A stretch of 6,139 nucleotides of DNA. It comes from Chloroflexota bacterium (GTDB taxonomy: Bacteria; Chloroflexota; Dehalococcoidia; Dehalococcoidales; UBA2162). The notes below the pieces were generated by a model. It saw only the letters and a list, made by a program, of their open reading frames with translations. It made no database searches and was not told the origin of the DNA. Positions within the stretch are counted from its first letter, which is position 1; each line of letters begins with the position of its first letter. Positions 1-5,677 of the stretch are shown here, piece by piece. A program made the position numbers and the translations under genes. Location of the stretch: contig JACQOM010000200.1 of assembly GCA_016202525.1 (NCBI GenBank), positions 1-6,139 of the forward strand, given 5' to 3'.

Positions 1-1
1 C

Positions 2-244
2 GGGACTTACAACCTGTTCCTGCTCCTAGCCATAGGCTCTATCTCAATCAACGTGGTGGCGCTCATGCTCAACCAGTGGAGATGCCCGCTGACAACTTAT
101 GCTGAAAAAATGGGGGCCATAAAAGGTTCGGTCACCGATATTTTCCTGCCGGACTGGATAGCGCCAAATGTCTTTAAAGTCGCCGTCATACTGTTTCCCG
201 CCGAACTACTTCTGTTGGCTTTCCGCTACTTCACCGAGGGATAG
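2..244 (+). CDS. C-terminal part of a small integral membrane protein (5' end outside window)
   Basis: The frame is open from the left edge to a TAG at 242-244 and gives about 80 residues. A hydrophobic stretch covers roughly fragment residues 4-22 and a second covers roughly 57-74, just before the end, so at least two membrane segments are likely. Between them lies a polar loop with a W-R-C-P-L-T motif followed by an acidic/basic helix (AEKMGA) and F-L-P-D-W. A CPLT-x2-E loop between membrane helices recalls DUF2784-like small membrane proteins, but this is a resemblance from memory and not a firm assignment. The first internal start (GTG at 53) falls inside the first hydrophobic stretch, so the real start is probably upstream of the window. 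The last 19 bp overlap the 3' end of the convergent acetyltransferase gene. No function can be given. Confidence 0.6.
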   Translation, partial: GTYNLFLLLAIGSISINVVALMLNQWRCPLTTYAEKMGAIKGSVTDIFLPDWIAPNVFKVAVILFPAELLLLAFRYFTEG

Positions 245-726
245 ATTTTCTGCAGCATATATACATCCAGAAGTTTATCAAACTTTCTACCGACCTCTTT
301 CATCACACCGATATTCTCGAAGCCGACACTCTGGTGGAGATGGATACTCACCCGGTTGCCCTCCGTTATCCGGGCAATTACGGTATGAAGTCCAGCCTTC
401 TCCCCTTCCCTGACTACAGACTCCAGCAGCTTTCTCCCTATGCCCTGCCTGCGGAACCCTCGCCTTACATATAAAGAAATCTCAGCCGTATCATCATAAG
501 CACAACGGTCCGACCATTGGCTGAGAGATGCCCAACCGACAACAGCCTTGTCCTGTTCAGCAACGAGAATGGGATTCCGGGAGCCGTGATTGGCAAACCA
601 TGTTTTTTGTTCAGCATCCGTCTTCGGCTCGGTATCGAAGGTGGCATTGCTCGTCAGAATGGCATCATTGTAAATATCGGAGATTGCATTGAGGTCGGTT
701 AATTTCGCCCGTCTAATCGTCAACAT
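226..726 (-). CDS. GNAT-family N-acetyltransferase, phosphinothricin/methionine sulfoximine acetyltransferase-like
   Basis: This 166-residue protein has the full length of PAT/MnaT-type acetyltransferases (COG1247), which move an acetyl group from acetyl-CoA to the amino group of small substrates such as phosphinothricin, methionine sulfoximine or related amino acids. The N-terminus (IRRAKLTDLNAISDIYN) is the usual GNAT strand 1/helix 1. The acidic residue expected near the active site is E82, in TAEISLYV. The acetyl-CoA pyrophosphate loop is R93-Q-G-I-G-R-K-L-L at 93-101. The C-terminal half (NRVSIHLHQSVGF, then GRKFDKLLDV) follows the PAT pattern. The ATG at 724-726 is preceded by GGAG eight bases upstream, and only 15 bp separate it from the methyltransferase stop, so the two are probably cotranscribed. 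It is the last gene of the gltX cluster. The real substrate is unknown, and resistance to phosphinothricin cannot be assumed. Confidence 0.88.
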   Translation of the reverse strand: MLTIRRAKLTDLNAISDIYNDAILTSNATFDTEPKTDAEQKTWFANHGSRNPILVAEQDKAVVGWASLSQWSDRCAYDDTAEISLYVRRGFRRQGIGRKLLESVVREGEKAGLHTVIARITEGNRVSIHLHQSVGFENIGVMKEVGRKFDKLLDVYMLQKIYPSVK

Positions 727-741
727 CGGCTCAACTCCAGA

Positions 742-1569
742 CTACCTCGATGGGCGCCACCAGAAGAGAACGGAACGCATACCATCGGGCCAGATATACT
801 TATCATTTTTCAGAGTCAAACGGCGGACGAGAGTATTGCGGATAAGCTCATCATGAGCTGTGGATGACTCTAGGCGAAGGTGCCGCTTGGCACGGGCAAA
901 GGCTTCGTCGATAGTATCATTCTCCCAGAGGGCGATACCCTCTTCCACCAGCACATTAGCATAAATACCCAACTCATAAAGGGCATTATAGGCGACAATG
1001 GCGTTGGGGCTGTCATAACGGCGTCCGGAAATCGCCAGACATAGCTCATTGATGATGCCATCATGGGGAGGAATATGCAGGGCGATATAGCATCGCTCTC
1101 TGGCATGATTCTCCATCTTGTGGACGAAACCGGCAAATTCCGGGCTGGCATTCATTGCATGAGCACAGATAACGACGTCATGAGGCTCAACGGCAGCTTC
1201 CTGCCAGGTAGCCGCCACAATCTGGATATTACTCAGCCTGGCAGCAGTAATACTCTGCCGCAGCATATCCTGCATGTCAGCCGATGGTTCGACCGCCGTG
1301 ACACTCCTGGCAATCCGGGCAACAGGAATCGTCCAGCGGCCGGCACCCGACCCAACATCCAGGACAGTACTCCGACTATCGATGTTCCGCAGAATGAAAT
1401 CAAGAAGAGGGTCGGACTTCTCATGGGCCTGTCCCCGGACTGAAGACTCAGCCTGAAGGCTGCGGGCGTGGAGTGCATACCGGCTCGCCCACTCGCCACT
1501 CCTCAACTTCATCGTGGTGGCCAGTTCCCGCCATAGCTCCAACCAGTCTATCTCCCCCAAAACAATCAC
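742..1569 (-). CDS. class I SAM-dependent methyltransferase, substrate unknown
   Basis: This 275-residue cytosolic protein has a Rossmann-type SAM-binding core. Motif I is V69-L-D-V-G-S-G-A-G-R78, and the acidic residue that would hold the SAM ribose is E94 in TAVEPSADM. A post-I/III segment (EPHDVVICAHAMN, about 131-143) follows. About 65 residues precede the core, rich in Trp and charged residues (DWLELWRELATTM), and about 130 residues follow it and may form the substrate part. The start is GTG, with GAGGG a few bases upstream. Part of that ribosome site lies in a short inverted repeat (1575-1592). The gene sits 44 bp after gltX and 15 bp before the acetyltransferase on the same strand, so an operon is likely. 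The family is certain, but no catalytic motif identifies the substrate (small molecule, RNA or protein). Confidence 0.85.
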   Translation of the reverse strand: MIVLGEIDWLELWRELATTMKLRSGEWASRYALHARSLQAESSVRGQAHEKSDPLLDFILRNIDSRSTVLDVGSGAGRWTIPVARIARSVTAVEPSADMQDMLRQSITAARLSNIQIVAATWQEAAVEPHDVVICAHAMNASPEFAGFVHKMENHARERCYIALHIPPHDGIINELCLAISGRRYDSPNAIVAYNALYELGIYANVLVEEGIALWENDTIDEAFARAKRHLRLESSTAHDELIRNTLVRRLTLKNDKYIWPDGMRSVLFWWRPSR

Positions 1570-1574
1570 CCGCC

Positions 1575-1592
1575 CTCAAAGAGTCTTTTGAG
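1575..1592 (-). promoter_or_regulatory. inverted repeat over the methyltransferase ribosome-binding site
   Basis: CTCAAA and TTTGAG form 6-bp arms around a 6-base centre in the 44-bp gap between gltX and the methyltransferase gene. On the minus strand the distal arm runs into the Shine-Dalgarno GAGGG. A folded transcript could therefore partly hide that site, or the palindrome could be a protein-binding site. A related palindrome lies in the lspA-rluD gap. The role is inference. Confidence 0.3.
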
Positions 1593-1613
1593 TTGAAATA
1601 TGGAAAACGATAA

Positions 1614-3077
1614 TCAGCGCAATTTACTTAAGGCAGCTTCAATCCGTCTCAGACTCCGCTCTTTACCCAGCACCGCCATAGTCTGGAATAGCGGCGGCGC
1701 CACTGCCCGGCCGGTAACGGCTATTCTCAGCACGCCGAAAAACTGTCCGGTTTTCAGCTTCAATTCATCAGCCATCGGTCTGAGCAATGCCTCCAGAGAT
1801 TCGATATCGAATGCGTTAGATTGCTTCAATCGCTGTTGGGCTGTTTCCAGAGCCTGAGTGGTCGACTCTTTACTCATACCCTTACCAATCAGCAGAGCGC
1901 TATCATAAACAAGTTCATCGACGAAGAAAAACGAAACCAGGTCAGGTATTTCAGACAGTGTCTTCGCCCGCTCCTGAATAAGCGGCATAATCTGCCTGAC
2001 ATACTCTGCAGATAGGGGACGCTTGATTTCAGGTAGCAGACCTTTATCTAAAAATGGCAGCGCCCGCTGTGCAAAATCTTCTGCCGTCAGGCCGCGGATA
2101 TACACTCCGTTCATCCAGTCCAGCTTCTCCCGGTTGAAAATAGCCGCCGTCCGGCTGACCCGCTCCAGAGAAAACTTATCGATAAGTTCCTGCCGGGAGA
2201 AAATCTCGGTCTTATCGTCCAGCGACCAGCCGAGCAAAGCCAGGAAATTCAGCATCGCTTCCGGCAGGTAGCCCTGCTCTCTATAATCGATGGCCGATAC
2301 CGCCCCGTGCCTCTTGCTAAGTTTGGAACGGTCCCTCCCCAGCAGGATGGGTAGATGGGCAAACTGCGGTTGTTCATAGCCCAGAGCCTTGTAGAGCATG
2401 ACATGGCGCGGGGTGCTGGATAACCACTCTTCCGCCCTGATGACATGGCTAACCTTCATATTATGGTCATCGACGACATTAGCCAGGTGATAGGTGGGAT
2501 AACCGTCCGATTTGAGCAATACCAGGTCGTCGATGGTGCTATTCTCGAACTTCAACTCCCCCCAGATGAGGTCGGTAAAACTGGTCTGTCCCTCAAGCGG
2601 CGTCTTGAAACGGACTACCGGCGTAATGCCTTCCGTCGCCTTCTGCGCCCAGACTTCCTCACCCAGGTCACGGCAATGGCGGTCATAGCCCGGCGGCTGC
2701 TTAAGCCTGACCTGCTCCGCCCGCATCTCAGTCAGACGCTGCGGCGAACAATAGCAATAGTAGGCATCCCCCTGTGAAATCAGTTGCTCGGCGGCATAAC
2801 GGTACAGGTCCAGTCGCTGCGACTGAAAATAGGGCCCGTACTGTCCGCCCGCCTCAGGCCCCTCATCCCAGTCCAGGCCCAGCCAGCGGAGGCTGTCCAG
2901 AATCGCTTCCACCGCCCCCTCCACCTTGCGGGCGGTATCGGTATCCTCGATGCGGACAATGAAGCTACCCTTATTATGCCGGGCAAAGAGCCAGGCAAAC
3001 AGGGCGCTCCGGATATTGCCCACATGGGGGAAGCCGGTGGGGCTGGGGGCATAACGGGTTCGGATTGGGTTAGTCAT
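1614..3077 (-). CDS. gltX: glutamyl-tRNA synthetase (GltX)
   Basis: This 487-residue class Ic aminoacyl-tRNA synthetase attaches glutamate to tRNA(Glu) using ATP in the cytosol, and its length is usual for the bacterial enzyme. The N-terminal Rossmann domain carries APSPTGFPHVGN (10-21), whose H18-V-G-N is the HIGH motif. RIEDTD (42-47) follows. The connective domain has C108-Y-C110, Y131 and C135, the spacing of the zinc site known in E. coli GluRS (98, 100, 121, 125). The class I KMSKS loop is K252-L-S-K-R256, after LLGRDRS. The helical C-terminal half would bind the anticodon. The ATG at 3075-3077 has GAAAGG at a proper distance, located between the stop of the upstream small gene and this start. 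The methyltransferase and acetyltransferase genes follow on the same strand. Identification is firm. Whether it also charges tRNA(Gln) cannot be read from the sequence. Confidence 0.98.
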   Translation of the reverse strand: MTNPIRTRYAPSPTGFPHVGNIRSALFAWLFARHNKGSFIVRIEDTDTARKVEGAVEAILDSLRWLGLDWDEGPEAGGQYGPYFQSQRLDLYRYAAEQLISQGDAYYCYCSPQRLTEMRAEQVRLKQPPGYDRHCRDLGEEVWAQKATEGITPVVRFKTPLEGQTSFTDLIWGELKFENSTIDDLVLLKSDGYPTYHLANVVDDHNMKVSHVIRAEEWLSSTPRHVMLYKALGYEQPQFAHLPILLGRDRSKLSKRHGAVSAIDYREQGYLPEAMLNFLALLGWSLDDKTEIFSRQELIDKFSLERVSRTAAIFNREKLDWMNGVYIRGLTAEDFAQRALPFLDKGLLPEIKRPLSAEYVRQIMPLIQERAKTLSEIPDLVSFFFVDELVYDSALLIGKGMSKESTTQALETAQQRLKQSNAFDIESLEALLRPMADELKLKTGQFFGVLRIAVTGRAVAPPLFQTMAVLGKERSLRRIEAALSKLR

Positions 3078-3087
3078 CTAAACCTTT

Positions 3088-3300
3088 CTACACTAAATAA
3101 GTAGATAAGAACCTCTGAACTCCTTCCAGCATATCTTTTACATGTCCAGCATCATATTGACCAAAGTTACCATGGTCAGCGTTATTCCTTATATCGTTCT
3201 GCGGCCACATTATGTTGGAGGCGGATGTCGTGTAGCTAATAATTTTTGCCCCAATGGCAATTAGACTATCCAGTCTTTCTAAAATCCTGTTAATAGCCAT
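3088..3300 (-). CDS. small protein with HEPN-like RN-x3-H motif, possibly a domain remnant
   Basis: This 70-residue reading frame starts with ATG and has GAGAGG just upstream. It ends 10 bp before gltX, whose ribosome site follows its stop codon, so translation and cotranscription look real. An amphipathic N-terminal helix (about 3-22, NRILERLDSLIAIGAKI) is followed by a loop with W32 and then R38-N-N-A-D-H43-G. A second helix (about 50-69, DAGHVKDMLEGVQRFLSTYL) ends the protein. R-N-x3-H is the form of the R-x4-6-H catalytic motif of HEPN RNase/toxin domains, and the RN..A.HG...D..V..M style of the tail is common in such proteins. A full HEPN domain has about four helices over 100 or more residues, so this looks like a fragment with the middle missing. 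It could instead be an intact tiny gene of unknown function. No family assignment is certain. Confidence 0.6.
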   Translation of the reverse strand: MAINRILERLDSLIAIGAKIISYTTSASNIMWPQNDIRNNADHGNFGQYDAGHVKDMLEGVQRFLSTYLV

Positions 3301-3339
3301 CCTTTACCTCTCCCCCATTCTACCACCCCACCCACCAAG

Positions 3340-3367
3340 ATTCTAGCTTTATTTGTGGAAATCTCAC
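3340..3367 (-). promoter_or_regulatory. possible promoter for the small gene and gltX operon
   Basis: Read on the minus strand, GTGAGA (-35, 4 of 6 consensus bases) is followed after 16 bp by TAGAAT (-10, 5 of 6). Transcription would begin about 30 bases before the ATG at 3300. A second TAGAAT occurs nearer the gene (3317-3322) without a good -35. This is a match by eye only. Confidence 0.35.
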
Positions 3368-3382
3368 TCCTTGTATGCCCAT

Positions 3383-3397
3383 CCCCTTGCTAAGGGG
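3383..3397. repeat. short perfect hairpin, CCCCTT-GCT-AAGGGG
   Basis: Six-base perfect arms surround a 3-base loop in the middle of the divergent intergenic region. It is followed by purine-rich DNA with GAGAGAGTTAG and a further TCCCCTC (3421-3428). Short CCCCTT/AAGGGG hairpins with purine-rich flanks often belong to dispersed intergenic repeats in bacterial genomes. There is no U-tract on either side that would make a convincing terminator. It is a single copy here, so its repeat nature is unproven. Confidence 0.35.
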
Positions 3398-3435
3398 GGA
3401 AAAGACTTTAGAGAGAGTTAGTCCCCTCATCGCCA

Positions 3436-3465
3436 TTGACAACTTACTCATTTCTATAAGATAAT
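3436..3465 (+). promoter_or_regulatory. sigma70-type promoter of the AbrB-PIN module
   Basis: A perfect TTGACA -35 (3436-3441) is followed after 18 bp by GATAAT (3460-3465), 5 of 6 bases of the -10 consensus. Transcription would begin near 3472, about 43 bases before the antitoxin ATG. The spacing, AT-rich spacer and position fit well. Confidence 0.7.
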
Positions 3466-3490
3466 AAGATGTAAGAAATCAGACATCCTA
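3457..3490 (+). promoter_or_regulatory. operator-like repeats around the -10 and start site of the AbrB-PIN promoter
   Basis: TAAGAT at 3457-3462 and 3465-3470 and TAAGAA at 3472-3477 form three units spaced 8 and 7 bp. TAAGATGT (3465-3472) and ACATCCTA (3483-3490) form 8-bp inverted arms with one mismatch around a 10-base centre. A further ATTTCT (3450-3455) and AGAAAT (3474-3479) pair flanks the -10 element. AbrB/MazE-type antitoxins usually repress their own promoter, so these are candidate binding sites. The assignment is inference. Confidence 0.4.
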
Positions 3491-3514
3491 AATCTAACAA
3501 AAGAGGTAAATCAT

Positions 3515-3799
3515 ATGAGTGAGAGAAAAGTAGCTGAGGCAGTGCTTCGTCCGAAACGTCAGATAACTCTTCCAAAGGAGATATGTAACCAGCTAGGAAT
3601 CGAGCCTGGTGACGTGCTGGAGTTGCTGGTTGAAGACTCCGCTCTTATTGCCAGGCCGAGGAAAAGTGTAGCTCTGGAAGCGCTAAAGGAGATTCAACAG
3701 GCTTTCCGACGTTCAGGAATTACCGAAGAAGAACTTCAAAAGGCCGGGCACAGGGTAAGGCAAGAAATAGCCAAAGAGCGATATAGTGCCAGAGTCTAA
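3515..3799 (+). CDS. AbrB/MazE-type antitoxin (SpoVT-AbrB DNA-binding domain)
   Basis: This 94-residue protein has an N-terminal swapped-hairpin SpoVT/AbrB domain at about 6-49. Its typical pattern is V-L-R-P-K-R-Q-I-T-L-P-K (10-21) followed by LGIEPGDVLEL (27-37). Proteins of this type bind DNA as dimers and, beside a toxin gene, act as antitoxin and autorepressor. The charged helical tail (about 53-94, with GITEEELQKAGHRVRQEIAKE) is the part expected to wrap around the PIN partner. The ATG has AGAGG about 8 bases upstream and a good promoter before it. Its last 14 bp overlap the start of the PIN gene, typical of translational coupling in toxin-antitoxin pairs. Family and pairing are well supported, although the antitoxin role has not been tested. 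Confidence 0.9.
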   Translation: MSERKVAEAVLRPKRQITLPKEICNQLGIEPGDVLELLVEDSALIARPRKSVALEALKEIQQAFRRSGITEEELQKAGHRVRQEIAKERYSARV

Positions 3800-4229
3800 G
3801 CCCCGGGTTTTTCTGGACAGCAATGTAATTTTCTCAGGGCTTTATTCCTCTGAAGGAGCACCAGGCGTTATCCTTGAGCATTTCGTCAAAGGGAGTATAA
3901 GCGTGGTTGTGTCACAGCAGGTATTGGAAGAAGTGATTCGCACCGTTAAGGAGAAGCTGCCCGATTCCCTTCCCGCTCTGAGGAGACTTCTGATAAACAC
4001 ACCACCAGAGGTGGCAGCCGACCCCGAACTGCCAGATATAAAGCGCTGGACAAAGAAACTAAACCCCGGGGACGCGGCTATCCTGGCGGCAGCAATAGCT
4101 GCCCAGCCCGATTACTTCATTACAGGTGACAGGCACTTTATTGATAATCCCAATATCGTCAAAGAGACAGGCTTGACCATCATTATGCCGGCACAGTTTC
4201 TAAAAATCAGGAAAGAGACTTCACAGTAA
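3786..4229 (+). CDS. PIN-domain putative toxin RNase
   Basis: This 147-residue protein is full length for a PIN-domain toxin, probably of the COG1569 group. PIN enzymes are Mg2+/Mn2+-dependent endoribonucleases that cut tRNA, rRNA or mRNA. The expected acidic residues are present: D11 in VFLDSNVIFSG, E48/E49 in VLEEVIR, D96 in NPGDAAILAAA, and D115 in FITGDRHF. All four conserved positions are kept, so the enzyme looks active. The GTG start overlaps the antitoxin gene by 14 bp and has only a weak ribosome site, so translation is probably coupled. No later start keeps the catalytic D11. The TAA stop (4227-4229) directly touches the stop of the opposite-strand rluD-like gene. The RNA target cannot be inferred. 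Confidence 0.9.
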   Translation: MPESKPRVFLDSNVIFSGLYSSEGAPGVILEHFVKGSISVVVSQQVLEEVIRTVKEKLPDSLPALRRLLINTPPEVAADPELPDIKRWTKKLNPGDAAILAAAIAAQPDYFITGDRHFIDNPNIVKETGLTIIMPAQFLKIRKETSQ

Positions 4230-5141
4230 TTAACCTATCTTTTCCAGCGCCTGTGCCAAATCAGCGGGCAGTTCAGACTGGAACTCCATATAGTCGCCAG
4301 TGGAGGGCAGCTTAAAGCCCAGGCGGGAGGCGTGGACGAACTGCCGTGATAGATAGGGCGACTTGACGCCATAGACGCTATCACCGACCACCGGATAGCC
4401 GATTGCCGCCAGGTGGACGCGTATCTGGTGGGTACGGCCGGTCTCCGGCCTGACCTCGAGCAGGGTATATTTACCGATATACTTAACGACATGATACTGA
4501 GTCCGCGCTTGACGGCCCTTATCCTCAGTCACCACCGCCATCCGCTCCCTATGACGGCGGTCGCGTCCCACCGGCGCCTCGATAGCACCATCCTCCGGCA
4601 TCAGCCGCCCCTTGACCAGCACGGAATAGACCTTTACCACCGTACGCGCCTTAAACTGCTCAGCCAGATTCAGGTGAGCGGCGCCATTCTTGGCGACCAC
4701 CATCACCCCGGAAGTATCCCTATCCAGCCGGTGCACAATGCCCGGGCGACGCCAATCATCCGTTTCCGGCAAACTGGCTAAGTGGGACAGGATAGCGTTG
4801 ACCAGAGTATGAGTCGGGTGACCCGGTGCTGGGTGGACTGTCAGTCCCGCCGGCTTATCGATAACCAGCAGGTCATCATCCTCATAGAGGATATTCAACG
4901 GGATAAGCTCAGGCTGTAAAGTACTGGGGGTGGGGGGTGGCACGCTAATGGTCAGCCCATCACCGGCATTAAGTTTGAGTCCCGCCCTAGCAACATTATC
5001 GTTAACTGTGATATTGCCATCGGCAATCAGCTTTTGAACCTGCGTGCGGGAGAGTTCCGGTAAACGCTCGCTGACATACTTATCAAGGCGGGTTCCCGGA
5101 TTATCGGCTACCAGGCGGTATACCTTGATGTTACTTACCAA
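4230..5141 (-). CDS. rluD: RluA/RluD-family 23S rRNA pseudouridine synthase
   Basis: This 303-residue protein converts uridines to pseudouridine in RNA, for RluD in helix 69 of 23S rRNA. An N-terminal S4 RNA-binding domain (about 16-67, TRLDKYVSERL ... LSRTQVQKLI) is joined by a proline-rich linker (68-77) to the catalytic domain. That domain has the RluA signature H137-R-L-D140-R-D-T-S-G145, with D140 as the catalytic aspartate, preceded by DLLVIDKPAGLTVHP (90-104). The later RPETGRTHQIRVHLA motif completes the family pattern. The start is TTG: in-frame stops lie shortly upstream, no ATG is in frame, and the S4 domain begins soon after. The ribosome site is weak (GGTGA). It lies 41 bp after lspA. 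S4 domain plus length favour the RluD type over RluA/RluC, but the exact target uridines are inferred. Confidence 0.93.
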   Translation of the reverse strand: MVSNIKVYRLVADNPGTRLDKYVSERLPELSRTQVQKLIADGNITVNDNVARAGLKLNAGDGLTISVPPPTPSTLQPELIPLNILYEDDDLLVIDKPAGLTVHPAPGHPTHTLVNAILSHLASLPETDDWRRPGIVHRLDRDTSGVMVVAKNGAAHLNLAEQFKARTVVKVYSVLVKGRLMPEDGAIEAPVGRDRRHRERMAVVTEDKGRQARTQYHVVKYIGKYTLLEVRPETGRTHQIRVHLAAIGYPVVGDSVYGVKSPYLSRQFVHASRLGFKLPSTGDYMEFQSELPADLAQALEKIG

Positions 5142-5162
5142 GTTCGTTCATCACCGGCCAGG

Positions 5163-5177
5163 TCGAAGATTCTTTGA
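5163..5177 (-). promoter_or_regulatory. palindrome in the lspA-rluD gap
   Basis: TCGAAGATTCTTTGA pairs 6 of 7 positions around a central base, starting right after the lspA stop codon. With its flank it shares TTTGAGTTG and more with the gap before the methyltransferase gene (1576-1595). It could be a protein-binding site or part of an intergenic repeat. Its role is unknown. Confidence 0.25.
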
Positions 5178-5182
5178 GTTGG

Positions 5183-5677
5183 TTAAGCCTGGCCTTTTTT
5201 AACCGTGCGGATTGAGAAAACAAACAGGATAACGCCGATGACTATCACCGAATCGGCAATGTTGAACGCCGGCCACATACCGATATCGATGAAATCGGTG
5301 ACATGTCCCAGCCGCAACCGGTCAGTCAGGTTGCCGATTGTTCCACCCAGAATTAAACCGAGAGCAAGCTTGCTTAACCGGTTTTCCAGAAAGGGAAACC
5401 GATGATAAATGAAAAAGGCCATGAGCAGCATAGTGCCGACACCAACCAGAGCAATGAGGGTCAGCGATAGTGACTGGCCTTGAAACAAACCGAAGGCCGC
5501 GCCAGTATTGCGGACATAGGTCAAGCGAAACAGTCCCGTCGGCGGTATCGATTGCCCGACATTCAGATTAGACCTTATCCAGAGCTTACTGAACTGGTCG
5601 GCCATCACCACCAGCAAGGCAATAAGGGCAAAAACCACGCTCCACCATTTACCCAGTGAATGACCTGCCTCTGGCAT
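5183..5677 (-). CDS. lspA: lipoprotein signal peptidase (signal peptidase II, LspA)
   Basis: This membrane aspartyl protease removes signal peptides from diacylglyceryl-modified prolipoproteins. With the ATG at 5675-5677 it has 164 residues, the usual length. Four membrane segments fit: about 11-32, 69-91, 101-119 and 139-157. Conserved boxes are D27-Q-F-S-K31 after the first segment, VRNTGAAFG (55-63), GGTIGNLTDRL (111-121), then T127-D128-F and F138-N-I-A-D142, which hold the catalytic aspartate pair D128/D142. The start was chosen because AAGGA sits six bases upstream. The frame continues 16 codons upstream to a TTG at 5723-5725 with no ribosome site, which would add a charged stretch not usual in the family. 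The start overlaps the zinc-finger gene by 29 bp, which suggests coupled translation. Confidence 0.96.
   Translation of the reverse strand: MPEAGHSLGKWWSVVFALIALLVVMADQFSKLWIRSNLNVGQSIPPTGLFRLTYVRNTGAAFGLFQGQSLSLTLIALVGVGTMLLMAFFIYHRFPFLENRLSKLALGLILGGTIGNLTDRLRLGHVTDFIDIGMWPAFNIADSVIVIGVILFVFSIRTVKKGQA

Noticed and set aside
1063..1443. A 126-codon plus-strand open frame
   Set aside because: It is wholly antisense to the methyltransferase gene, has no recognisable domain or hydrophobic pattern, and no good ribosome site. It is a shadow of the real gene.
2445..3104. Several plus-strand open frames across gltX
   Set aside because: All lie opposite a highly conserved synthetase sequence and show no protein-like features of their own.
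4209..4246. Possible bidirectional terminator across the PIN/rluD stops (GGAAA ... TTTCC)
   Set aside because: The arms pair over only about five bases before mismatches, the loop is long and no clean T-run follows on either strand.
4413..4781. A 122-codon plus-strand open frame
   Set aside because: It is antisense to the catalytic domain of the rluD-like gene, with His/Arg/Pro-rich composition typical of a reverse-frame shadow.
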